Shown: in pieces, positions 40,960-48,956 of the stretch
Layout of the letters: every line of letters begins with the position of its first letter
Position numbering within the stretch: position 1 is the first letter of the stretch
Translations under genes and position numbers: made by a program
Source of the DNA: Mesorhizobium sp. 1M-11
GTDB lineage: Bacteria; Pseudomonadota; Alphaproteobacteria; Rhizobiales; Rhizobiaceae
DNA length: 64,000 nt
NCBI RefSeq assembly: GCF_001303895.1
Contig: NZ_LJSD01000038.1
Location: 1 to 64,000, forward strand
Direction: 5' to 3'
The notes under the pieces: generated by a model
Databases searched by the model: none
Seen by the model: the letters and a program-made list of their open reading frames with translations, nothing else
What the model was told of the DNA's origin: nothing

Positions 40960-43296
40960 TCAGTTCGAGGCCTTTAGCGTGAAAGCCATGACATAGTCGC
41001 CTTTGTCCGGTGAATAAGGCGCGCCACCGACAGAGATCAGCACATATTGCTTGCCTGTCGTGGGCGAGACATAGGTCATCGGGGTGGCGCTCGATCCGAC
41101 CGGAAGCGGGTATTTCCACAGTTCCGTGCCATCAGCGGCGTCATAGGCCCGCAGATAATAATCCTGCGTGCCAGCGAAGAATACCAGGCCGCCCGCGGTG
41201 GCGCTCGTGCCGGCATAGGTCGGTAGCCCCATCGGCATCCGCATGCCGGACTTGATACCAAACGGCCCCAGTTGCTCGGCGGTTCCCGCCGGCACCTGCC
41301 AGGCGATGGTGCGGGTGTTCATATCGATCGCCGTGACCGTTCCAAACGGCGGCGTCACGCAGGGTATGCCCAGCGACGAAACCCACAGTTCCGTCGCCAT
41401 GCCATAGGGCGTGCCATTTTGTGGCGACGGGCCGTGGCCGCTGCCATCGGCATGGGCCTTTTTGGCGAAGTCGGGATAATTTTCGCGCGGCACCAGGGCA
41501 AAGATACTGGGCGCGCGGATGTCGTTCATGAAGACGCGATTGTTATGCACGTCGACCGAAACGCTGCCCCAGTTCAAGCCGCCGACATTGCCGGGCTGCT
41601 CGATGGTGTATTTCAGGCTGATCGGCGTGAAATCGCCGTCATAGTGCAGTTGCTGGAAGGCAATGCGGCAAGCAAGCTGATCGAACATCGTCACGCCCCA
41701 CATGGTCTTCTCCGTCAGGCGGGCGCCCCCGATCGTCGGCATGCCAACCGAATAGGGCTGCGTCTTCGACAGACGCGGCAGCTCCTCGGGGACAGCCCCC
41801 TCCGTCGTCACCGGCTTTTCGGCGACCTCCGCCAGCGGTTTGCCTGTCGCTCGATCAAGCAGGAACAATTGCCCGCGCTTGGTCGTCTGCAGCACGGCCT
41901 TGGCCGTGCCGCCCTTCATATCCGGCACGTCGATGAGCGCGGGCTGCGACGGCAGGTCGTAGTCCCATATGTCATGATGCACAGTCTGGAATTTCCAGCG
42001 TTCCCGGCCGGTCTCGACATCGAGCGCCACGAGCGTCGCGTTGTATTCGTCGGCGAAAGCTGGGCGTAACGCGCCATAGTAGTCCGGCGTCGTATTCCCG
42101 AGCGGAGCATAGACGAGGCCCAGTTCGTCATCGAAGGCCGCGGTCGTCCACAGATTGGGCGTGCCGCGGGTATAGGTCGAACCTTCCGGCGGCAGGCCGG
42201 TGATCGCCGGATTTGCGAGGTCCCAGGCCCAGTCGAGCTCTCCGGTAACTGCGTTGAAGGCGCGGATCACGCCCGAAGGCTCGCCGACCTCCTGGTTGTC
42301 GACGACCCAGCCGCCCACCACCACCTTGTCGCGGGCGACGAGCGGCGCCGATGTCTGGAAATAGAAACCCTTCTTGACCTCACCCATGCCCTGGGACAGC
42401 TGCACTGTCCCGCCTTCGCCAAAACCGGGACAGTAGGCGCCTGTCTTGGCATCAATCGCGATCAGGCGCGCATCGATGGTGGTCATGATCAGACGCTGAT
42501 TGCATGGCTGATCGGTGATCTGCTCGGCTTTCGGAAGTTCGAAATAGCCGATGCCCCGGCAGCGCTGCCAGAACGGAGCCGTGGCCTTCGGGTCGAACTT
42601 CCAACGCTCCGTCCCGGTGTCCGCATCCACGGCCGCCACGACGTTCGCCGTCGTGCAGGTGTAGACCGTATCGCCGATCTGCAGGGGCGTGTTTTGGTCG
42701 AAGCCCGTGGTGCCGCGGCCGGTGCGATAGGTCCAGGCGAGGTCCAGCCTGGTCACATTGTCACGGTTGATCTGATCGAAGGGAGAATAGCGCAACCCCT
42801 TGGTCGTACGCCCGTAAGACGTCCAGTCGACGGGCGCATTGTCGCCTTTCGCGGCTTCATAAGCTGGAACGGCAGCGGATGGGTGGATGATGCCATGCGG
42901 CTGGAAGGCGAGCGCGAAGCCGACGGCAAACAGCACGGCGGCGAAGGCCGCGCCACCATAATACAGTGGCCGTTGCGCCTGCCGCGCCACCGACGGCGTG
43001 AAGAGCAATGCAAAGCCCGCCAGCGCCAGCGGTGACATCAGGCGGGCGAACAGTCCCCAGAAATCGAATCCGGTTTCCCAGATTGCCCACGGAACCGACA
43101 GCAAAGCGACGAGTACCGTCAACCATGCGCCCGCCATCTTACCCCGCCAAAGCAGCAGCGCGCCGATGAACCATGCGACTCCGATGATCAGATAATATGG
43201 GGAACCACCTAGTGCGATCAGCCAGCCCCCAGCGACTGCAACGGCAATGCCGATCAGGGCGAGTACGACAAGGTAAAGGTGTGAAAGTATCCGCAT
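40960..43296 (-). CDS. gcd: Membrane-bound PQQ-dependent glucose dehydrogenase
   Basis: 778-residue quinoprotein. The first about 140 residues form four or five membrane segments that bind ubiquinone. An eight-bladed propeller follows in the periplasm, with tryptophan-docking repeats such as DADTGTERWKFD, DVETGRERWKFQ and AADGTELWKYP. The stretch FQTVHHDIWDYDLPSQPAL holds the conserved His/Asp of the active site. It oxidises aldoses to lactones and passes electrons to ubiquinone. The ATG at 43296 (MRILSH) gives the standard length. No pqq biosynthesis genes are in the window, so function needs PQQ from elsewhere. The 336-base upstream gap holds the Mo-box at 43518. Confidence 0.93.
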   Translation of the reverse strand: MRILSHLYLVVLALIGIAVAVAGGWLIALGGSPYYLIIGVAWFIGALLLWRGKMAGAWLTVLVALLSVPWAIWETGFDFWGLFARLMSPLALAGFALLFTPSVARQAQRPLYYGGAAFAAVLFAVGFALAFQPHGIIHPSAAVPAYEAAKGDNAPVDWTSYGRTTKGLRYSPFDQINRDNVTRLDLAWTYRTGRGTTGFDQNTPLQIGDTVYTCTTANVVAAVDADTGTERWKFDPKATAPFWQRCRGIGYFELPKAEQITDQPCNQRLIMTTIDARLIAIDAKTGAYCPGFGEGGTVQLSQGMGEVKKGFYFQTSAPLVARDKVVVGGWVVDNQEVGEPSGVIRAFNAVTGELDWAWDLANPAITGLPPEGSTYTRGTPNLWTTAAFDDELGLVYAPLGNTTPDYYGALRPAFADEYNATLVALDVETGRERWKFQTVHHDIWDYDLPSQPALIDVPDMKGGTAKAVLQTTKRGQLFLLDRATGKPLAEVAEKPVTTEGAVPEELPRLSKTQPYSVGMPTIGGARLTEKTMWGVTMFDQLACRIAFQQLHYDGDFTPISLKYTIEQPGNVGGLNWGSVSVDVHNNRVFMNDIRAPSIFALVPRENYPDFAKKAHADGSGHGPSPQNGTPYGMATELWVSSLGIPCVTPPFGTVTAIDMNTRTIAWQVPAGTAEQLGPFGIKSGMRMPMGLPTYAGTSATAGGLVFFAGTQDYYLRAYDAADGTELWKYPLPVGSSATPMTYVSPTTGKQYVLISVGGAPYSPDKGDYVMAFTLKASN

Positions 43297-43517
43297 CCCA
43301 GTCTCTTTCTGTGGAGCATGATGCTCCGGAACATGCTTAGCCGGTGACCACGCACTTGTGGCAAGCATCATAGACAGCAGACGATCCTGCAAGGCGTGCT
43401 GCAAAGATGGCCTGCCGGGTTCGCTGAAGGCCGCAGCGCGTGAAACTCCGACGAAGATTGCCTGTTTCATCGATCTGGCACGATGCACTGATCCCGGTGC
43501 GCCATTCGCATAGGCAA

Positions 43518-43543
43518 TCGTTGTATCAGATGTGATATTACGA
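43518..43543. promoter_or_regulatory. Mo-box (ModE/MopA-type binding site)
   Basis: TCGTTGTATC-AGATGT-GATATTACGA: arms match at 8 of 10 positions around a 6-base spacer. It fits the alphaproteobacterial Mo-box pattern TCGTTATATC-N6-GATATAACGA with two or so deviations. It is about 90 bases before the ModA-like gene, so molybdate-dependent repression of that gene is expected. No modE gene lies in the window. Confidence 0.75.
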
Positions 43544-43631
43544 ATTTGAACGTGGAATGACACGACAGGCATTGTGCCGCGTCATTCCGAGACGATAGAT
43601 GCCATTTTGGCGACGGAAGAGAGGTTGAGAA

Positions 43632-44396
43632 TTGGCTGCAGCGAAGAAAGTCGTGATGATGGTCTATGCCGCCGGCAGCCTGCGCCATGTGCTGCCGTCT
43701 CTGCTGGGCGCTTTTGAGGCTTCGACCGGCGTGATGGCCGAGACGCGGCTCGGCCCCGCCGGGCTGCTGCGCGAGCGCATCGAAGCCGGTGAGCGTCCGG
43801 ATATTTTCCTGTCGGCAAGTTTCACCCATCCGGCGCGGCTTGCGGAGCGAAAGCTGGCGCGGCCGGCGATCGTCTTCGCCCGCAACACGATGGCTGCCGC
43901 CGTACGCCGCGACGCCGGCATTGCGACGGATAATTTCGTCGACCGGCTGCTCGACCCGGCCATCGGCATCGCCACCTCGACGCCCCAGAAAGACCCGTCC
44001 GGGGACTATGCATGGGCGATCTTCCGGCGGATTGACGAGAAGAGACCCGGCAGTTTCGCGCTGCTCGACTCCAAGGCGCAGAAATTGGTCGGCGGTTCCG
44101 AAACTTCGAACGCGCCTGGCCGCTACGATCCGATCGCGGCCGCGATGACGGCGGGGCAAGCACATGTCTTCCTCGGCTACCGCACCGGATTGACCGGACT
44201 GGTGGCTGAACTCGAAGACACCGAGATCGTCGAGATTCCGCCCGAGGTGAATGTCGTGCCTGAGTATGGGCTGGCCACGTTGCAGGGCTGCTCGGAGGCG
44301 GGGCTGGCCTTCGCGCTGTTTGTCCTCTCAGCCGCCGGTCAAGGGATATTGCGCGACTTCGGTTTCCAGCCGGTGGCGCTGCCGCAGAAAAAGTGA
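43632..44396 (+). CDS. ModA-like molybdate/tungstate-binding protein without signal peptide
   Basis: 254-residue protein of the ModA/type 2 periplasmic fold. Oxyanion-pocket segments are visible: VYAAGSLRHVLPSLLGAFEA at the start, DIFLSAS near residue 57, and a later YDPIAAAMTAGQAHVFLGYRTG. The start is probably the TTG at 43632, with GAGAGG upstream; ATGs at 43656 and 43659 are alternatives. With any of them the chain begins directly at the first strand, so there is no export signal. It lies behind a Mo-box and 135 bases before a BtuCD-type importer operon. It may be a cytoplasmic molybdate-binding or sensor protein, or an exported one with a lost leader. Confidence 0.78.
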   Translation: MAAAKKVVMMVYAAGSLRHVLPSLLGAFEASTGVMAETRLGPAGLLRERIEAGERPDIFLSASFTHPARLAERKLARPAIVFARNTMAAAVRRDAGIATDNFVDRLLDPAIGIATSTPQKDPSGDYAWAIFRRIDEKRPGSFALLDSKAQKLVGGSETSNAPGRYDPIAAAMTAGQAHVFLGYRTGLTGLVAELEDTEIVEIPPEVNVVPEYGLATLQGCSEAGLAFALFVLSAAGQGILRDFGFQPVALPQKK

Positions 44397-44472
44397 GGCG
44401 GGGCGGAGAAGCTGCCGATCTGTCCCGAAAGCAAGGGGAGATCGGCTGGATCTGCCTTGCCGCCTCGCACTC

Positions 44473-44500
44473 AACGCTATATGCAATAAAACATATCGTT
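44473..44500. promoter_or_regulatory. Possible second, imperfect Mo-box
   Basis: AACGCTATATG (44473-44483) and CATATCGTT (44492-44500) form an imperfect dyad rich in TATAT and CGTT. It lies 31 bases before the start of the importer binding protein, inside the short gap between the two genes. It resembles a ModE-type site less well than the one at 43518. Confidence 0.4.
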
Positions 44501-44531
44501 CCCGGTTCCGGGCATCTTGAGAGGCTTCCAC

Positions 44532-45581
44532 ATGAACCTGCGTCGCGGCCCGTTGCTGGCCCTTGCCGTTGCTTTGTCGCTGCTGATGCTCAGCCCGGCC
44601 GATGCCAGAACGGTCACCGATCAGCTCAACCGCACGGTCACCGTTCCCGATAAGGTCGAGCGCATCGTCGTCCTTCAGCATCAGACGCTCGACATCCTGG
44701 TCGAGCTCGGTGCCGCGGACAAAATCGTCGGCGTGCTGCGCACCTGGCAGAAGCTCATCCCCGGCCTCGACAAATACGCGCCTCGGATTGCAAGCCTGCC
44801 GACGCCGGGCGATCTGCAGGCCGCCAATGTCGAGGAGGTGCTCAAGCTGAAGCCGGATGTGGTCTTCGTTACCAACTACGCGCCGCCGGCGATGATCGAT
44901 CAGCTCGCGAAGGCCGGCCTGCCGGTCGTGGCGATCTCGCTGTCAAAAGGCGAGGGTGTCGAGGCTCCGAAACTCAACCCGACCTTCGTCGATGACGATG
45001 TCGCCTATGCGGAAGGGCTGAAGATCGGCGTGCGCCTGATCGGCGACATCGTCGGCAAGGGCGACCGGGCTGAACAACTCATCGACTACGCCTTTGCCCA
45101 GCGCAAGAAGGTGGAGGATCGTGTCGCCTCTATTCCGGATGGAGAGCGGGTGAAGCTCTATATGGCCAATCCCGACATGAGCACTTACGGCTCCGGCAAA
45201 TATACCGGCGTCATCATGAAGCGCTCGGGCGGCATCAATGTCGCCGCCGGCGTGCGCGGCGCCACCAAAGTGTCAATGGAGGATGTGCTGGCCTGGAACC
45301 CCCAGGTGATCTTCGTGCAGGACCGCTACGCGCCGGTTGCCGACGAGATCAGGAAGGGGGCTGCCTGGCAGCATGTCGACGCGGTTGAGAACGAACGCAT
45401 CCACATCACGCCCGAATATGTAAAACCTTGGGGCTACCCGCTGCCCGAGGCGCTGGCTCTCGGCGAATTGTGGATGGCGAAGAAGCTCTATCCCGAGCGC
45501 TTTGCCGACATCGACATGCAGGAGCAGGCTGACGCCTACTACACCCTGTTCTACGGCCAGAAGTACACCGGGCCGAACTGA
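44532..45581 (+). CDS. BtuF/FepB-type ABC substrate-binding protein (MolA-like candidate)
   Basis: 349-residue periplasmic protein with a Sec signal peptide (about 1-25, cleavage near PADA). The mature start RTVTDQLNRTVTVPDKVERIVVL is that of TroA-like binding proteins for metal chelates, heme, B12 or oxyanions. The ATG at 44532 (MNLRRG) is preceded by GAGAGG. It heads an operon with one FecCD-type permease and one ATPase. That single-permease layout and the Mo-box setting match MolBCA-type (type II) molybdate importers known from Haemophilus; direct proof is lacking. Confidence 0.85.
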   Translation: MNLRRGPLLALAVALSLLMLSPADARTVTDQLNRTVTVPDKVERIVVLQHQTLDILVELGAADKIVGVLRTWQKLIPGLDKYAPRIASLPTPGDLQAANVEEVLKLKPDVVFVTNYAPPAMIDQLAKAGLPVVAISLSKGEGVEAPKLNPTFVDDDVAYAEGLKIGVRLIGDIVGKGDRAEQLIDYAFAQRKKVEDRVASIPDGERVKLYMANPDMSTYGSGKYTGVIMKRSGGINVAAGVRGATKVSMEDVLAWNPQVIFVQDRYAPVADEIRKGAAWQHVDAVENERIHITPEYVKPWGYPLPEALALGELWMAKKLYPERFADIDMQEQADAYYTLFYGQKYTGPN

Positions 45582-45584
45582 GCC

Positions 45585-46619
45585 GTGACGTTGCCGGCGC
45601 CAGTTCATCAAAAACCGACGCGCAGCCTCGCGGCGGTCTTTCTCATTCTTCTGCCCGTCGCGATCTTCCTTTTGTCCTTTCTGCTTGGCCGTTATCCGGT
45701 CGAACCACTAACGGTCATAAAGGTGATCGCGGCGCAGCTTCTGCCTGTCTCGCCGGATTGGCCGCCAGTCGTAACCTCGGTGGTGCTCGATGTCCGGCTG
45801 CCGCGCGTCCTGGCGGCGATGGTGGTCGGCGGCGGCCTGGCGATCGCCGGCGCCTGCTATCAGGGCGTGTTCCGCAACCCTCTGGTCTCGCCTTTTACGC
45901 TCGGCGTCTCGGCCGGCGCCGGCTTCGGCGCGGCGGCGGCGATCCTGTTGTTCGGCGAGCGTTACGCCACGCAGGCCTGCGCATTTGCCTTCGGCCTGCT
46001 GGCGGTCGCCATCTGCTTCGCCATGAACCGCTTCTTCCGACTGAACTCGACCATCGCTCTGGTGCTGGGCGGCGTCATCGTCGGCTCGCTTTTCACCGCG
46101 CTGCTTTCCCTGCTCAAATATGTCGCCGATCCGAACTCAAAGCTGCCGGTCATCGAGTTCTGGCTGCTTGGCTCGCTTTCCTCGGTCTCGACCGCTGACC
46201 TCGTGCCCGTCCTCACCGTCACCATTCCAAGCGTGCTCGGGCTGCTCGCTTTGCGCTGGCGGCTCAATCTTCTGGCGATGGGCGACGAGCAGGCAAGCAT
46301 CATGGGCGTCGAGGTGGCGCGGCTCAGGCTGGCGATAATCCTTCTTTCGACGTTGATTGCCGCTTCCGCCGTTTCGATCAGCGGCATCATCGGCTGGGTT
46401 GGCCTGGTCGTCCCGCATCTCGCCCGCATTCTCGTCGGGCCGGATTTCCGCCGGCTCCTGCCGGCAGCGCTGTCGCTTGGGGCTTGCTACCTTTTGATCA
46501 TCGACGACGTCGCTCGCACGGTGACCGCGGCTGAAGTGCCGCTCGGCATTTTGACCGCACTGATCGGCGCGCCGGTCTTCATGCTGTTGCTCGGCCGCGG
46601 CAGGCTCGGCTGGGCATGA
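45585..46619 (+). CDS. FecCD/BtuC-type ABC transporter permease
   Basis: 344-residue permease with about ten membrane segments. VRLPRVLAAMVVGGGLAIAG and FRNPLVSPFTLGVSAGA are BtuC-family landmarks; GIIGWVGLVVPHLARILVGPD is the ATPase-coupling region. The start codon is a GTG at 45585, 3 bases after the previous stop. Only one permease gene is present, so the transporter is a homodimer like BtuC or MolB, unlike the two-permease system at 21162-23197. Confidence 0.92.
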   Translation: MTLPAPVHQKPTRSLAAVFLILLPVAIFLLSFLLGRYPVEPLTVIKVIAAQLLPVSPDWPPVVTSVVLDVRLPRVLAAMVVGGGLAIAGACYQGVFRNPLVSPFTLGVSAGAGFGAAAAILLFGERYATQACAFAFGLLAVAICFAMNRFFRLNSTIALVLGGVIVGSLFTALLSLLKYVADPNSKLPVIEFWLLGSLSSVSTADLVPVLTVTIPSVLGLLALRWRLNLLAMGDEQASIMGVEVARLRLAIILLSTLIAASAVSISGIIGWVGLVVPHLARILVGPDFRRLLPAALSLGACYLLIIDDVARTVTAAEVPLGILTALIGAPVFMLLLGRGRLGWA

Positions 46620-46629
46620 CGGGTTCGCC

Positions 46630-47409
46630 ATGATCCTGTCCGCCGACAAGCTCGGTTTTTCCTATCCGGACCGGCCGGAGCGGATCTTTTCCGATCTCAG
46701 CCTGAATATCGCGGCGGGCGAAGTTGTCTGCGTGCTCGGTCCGAACGGCGTCGGCAAATCGACGCTGCTGCGCTGCCTGGCCGGGCTCTCGCAGCCGAAC
46801 GCCGGCAAGGTCGAACTCGACGGGCGGTCAATGGCATCGCTGTCGCGTCCGGAAATCGCCCGGCAGCTGGCGCTTGTGCCGCAGAGCCATGAAACTGTCT
46901 TTGCTTTCTGCGTGCGCACCGTGGTCGAAATGGGAAGAGCGCCGCATCTGGGCCTCTTCGATGTGCCAGGAAAAGAGGTGACGGAACTTGCGCTGGCAGC
47001 CTTGAGTACGCTTGGGATCGGCCATCTGGCGGAAGCAGCCTACACCGAAATCAGCGGCGGCGAACGCCAACTCGTCCAGATCGCCCGCGTCCTGGTCCAG
47101 GCACCAAAGCTGATGATCCTTGACGAGCCGACTGCGCATCTCGACTTCGCCAATCAGGCGCGCTTCCTGGCGCTTATCCGCCGCCTGGTCGAGACCGGCC
47201 TCGCGGTAATCTTCACCACCCACGCGCCCGACCATGCCTACACGCTCGCCGACCGCACTTTGGTGCTCTCACGCGATCATCCGCCTGCGGTCGGGCCGAC
47301 ATCCAAAATCCTGACGGAAGAGACCTTGTCGCAGACCTATGGCGTGCCGATCCGGGTGATCCGATCTGGCAACCACATCACCTGTGTTGCCGAAATCGAC
47401 AGGGAGTGA
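46630..47409 (+). CDS. FecE/BtuD-type ABC transporter ATP-binding protein
   Basis: 259-residue ATPase. Walker A GPNGVGKST is at residues 37-45, the signature is ISGGERQLVQI, Walker B is LMILDEPTAHLD, and the switch histidine is in FTTHAPDHA. Leucine and valine replace the usual QR after the signature, which is seen in MolC-like ATPases. It is the last gene of the importer operon, 10 bases after the permease. The convergent TetR gene lies 111 bases on, with no obvious terminator between. Confidence 0.9.
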   Translation: MILSADKLGFSYPDRPERIFSDLSLNIAAGEVVCVLGPNGVGKSTLLRCLAGLSQPNAGKVELDGRSMASLSRPEIARQLALVPQSHETVFAFCVRTVVEMGRAPHLGLFDVPGKEVTELALAALSTLGIGHLAEAAYTEISGGERQLVQIARVLVQAPKLMILDEPTAHLDFANQARFLALIRRLVETGLAVIFTTHAPDHAYTLADRTLVLSRDHPPAVGPTSKILTEETLSQTYGVPIRVIRSGNHITCVAEIDRE

Positions 47410-47520
47410 CCTACGCGTGGCGTTCAGCTTCTGCCTTGAAGCGCCTGGTTTGAAAGTCTGCCCAGGGGCCGCCAGAGGCCGAACGTCCGCACCCGGTCCC
47501 GGAGTAGACGCTTGTTGTCA

Positions 47521-48132
47521 TCAGCGCATGATCGGGCCGGCAGATCTCAGGCACACTTGTATAAGATTGCAGACCAGGCGCTCTTCTTCGTCAGCCTGTT
47601 GCGCCCGGCTTAAGGGCCGTACCAAGGTTTCCACAATAGCCCCCACAATGCACATGGAAGTGACCTTGGCGTCCTGGACGACGAATTCGTCTGCTTTGAT
47701 GCCCTCATTGATCACATCCTCGATGATCGCCCGGTAGGGTTCACGGAACCTCATCCGATCCGCATCGATTTCCTCGTTGACGGATTCGACCAGCAATGCC
47801 CATGCGAGCTTGCGACCTGCGAGCGCCCGTCGGGCAAATGTCTCCACCATTTGGGTCAGGCGTTCGCGAGGTGTGCCCTTCGTGTCGGCAACTTCGCGAA
47901 ACACTTCGATCTCATGCCGGGCGGCTCGCTGATACACTTCCGAGAACAGAGCCGTCTTCGAAGGGAAATGAGTGTAGACGCTGCCCGTGGAAACGCCCGC
48001 CGCCTTTGCGACGTCGGGAATGGCCGTACCTCCATAACCGGCTTCTGCCACAAGCCGGTGAGCCGCCGTCAGGATCTGCTCGCGTGCAGCATCGATGCGA
48101 CCTTGCATCTTGGGTGTCCGGCGATAGGCCAT
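47521..48132 (-). CDS. TetR/AcrR family transcriptional regulator
   Basis: 203-residue repressor. The TetR DNA-binding domain spans about residues 12-58 (TAIPDVAKAAGVSTGSVYTHFPSK), and the C-terminal part is an alpha-helical effector domain. The dyad at 48140-48153, 7 bases upstream of the start codon, is a probable self-operator. It is divergent from the small secreted protein gene at 48332 and the giant gene behind it, so it may control those. It converges on the molybdate-type operon, which it is less likely to regulate. Confidence 0.9.
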   Translation of the reverse strand: MAYRRTPKMQGRIDAAREQILTAAHRLVAEAGYGGTAIPDVAKAAGVSTGSVYTHFPSKTALFSEVYQRAARHEIEVFREVADTKGTPRERLTQMVETFARRALAGRKLAWALLVESVNEEIDADRMRFREPYRAIIEDVINEGIKADEFVVQDAKVTSMCIVGAIVETLVRPLSRAQQADEEERLVCNLIQVCLRSAGPIMR

Positions 48133-48139
48133 TAAGGAT

Positions 48140-48153
48140 TGAACTCCAGTTCA
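48140..48153. promoter_or_regulatory. Candidate TetR operator
   Basis: TGAACT-CC-AGTTCA is a perfect dyad with 6-bp arms, 7 bases upstream of the TetR start and in the region shared with the divergent gene at 48332. Its form and place fit an autoregulatory TetR site. Confidence 0.6.
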
Positions 48154-48331
48154 TTCTTTCTTATGGTGCTTCCCACGATAGGCTGATCCCTTGTCTCTTC
48201 GCCTTGAGGAAGCCCCGGTGAGACATGAATTGCGAGCTGGAATCTTACATTGGCCGCGCAGGCTGCGCGAGGGGATTTCGATCGGATCGCCGAAGACCAG
48301 ATCGCTGACTTCTGCTTTCGGGAGACAATCT

Positions 48332-48862
48332 ATGAAGCGGATCTCTGCGGGCGCTCTCCTCGCTGGCTGGCTTGTTTCCGGGTTTCCGGCGCATGCACAG
48401 AGCCCCGAATCCACTGTGGCTTTCGAAATGCCGATCAACGTCGAAAGCTGGCGGCCGGACATCGTCGGTCAGAACGGCATGTACAGGTTTCGGCAGGTTT
48501 CAGGCGCTTGTCAGATCACCTTTGCCCAGAATCTCGGTGCGGATGCGGCAAGGGCAGCAGGTCGAACGCCGGGCGATACGATCGAGGCCTATGCGCGAAA
48601 ACTGAAATCGCAGGTTGGCGACGTGGCAAGGAACAAATTGCCTGACTTGAAGCTGCGCGCCAGCACAGGAGACCCGGTGGCCTTCCTGTCGGAGGAGGCC
48701 AGCTATCGAGGGAAAGATGGCATCCATTACCGCAACCGCATCGCAACCCAATGGGTGGAGGCGGTGGAATTGCTGATCGTCGCAGCCTGCCCATCGGCCG
48801 AATGGAAACGTCAGGCAGCAGCCGTGGACGCATTCATCGCCAAAGTGACGATACATCGATGA
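48332..48862 (+). CDS. Small secreted protein of unknown function
   Basis: 176-residue protein with a clear Sec signal peptide (about residues 1-22, cleavage after AHA). I recognise no family. The mature part has two cysteines (SGACQITF and VAACPSAEW) that could form a disulfide, and an otherwise mixed alpha/beta composition. GGGAG precedes the ATG at 48332. It stands 94 bases before the 1987-residue protein gene on the same strand and is divergent from TetR, so the three may be one functional unit. A partner or immunity role for the giant protein is only a guess. Confidence 0.72.
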   Translation: MKRISAGALLAGWLVSGFPAHAQSPESTVAFEMPINVESWRPDIVGQNGMYRFRQVSGACQITFAQNLGADAARAAGRTPGDTIEAYARKLKSQVGDVARNKLPDLKLRASTGDPVAFLSEEASYRGKDGIHYRNRIATQWVEAVELLIVAACPSAEWKRQAAAVDAFIAKVTIHR

Positions 48863-48895
48863 TGCATCGAAACTGAATTTTACTCTTTGAAAGAG
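48856..48895. promoter_or_regulatory. Two short dyads before the giant gene
   Basis: TCGATG-ATG-CATCGA (48856-48870) overlaps the end of the secreted protein gene, and CTCTTT-G-AAAGAG (48883-48895) follows. Both are perfect and lie in the AT-rich 94-base gap before the giant gene, which probably contains its promoter. Confidence 0.4.
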
Positions 48896-48956
48896 CGATC
48901 GTTACTTCAAAAATTTGTCGTTTTATTCAAGGCCGTTTTGCTCGGAGGCAAGTACG

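Noticed and set aside
48332..48862. Immunity protein for the giant LysM/nuclease protein
   Set aside because: It has a signal peptide, which would be wrong for immunity against a cytoplasmic nuclease, and it shares no feature with known immunity families. Left as unknown.
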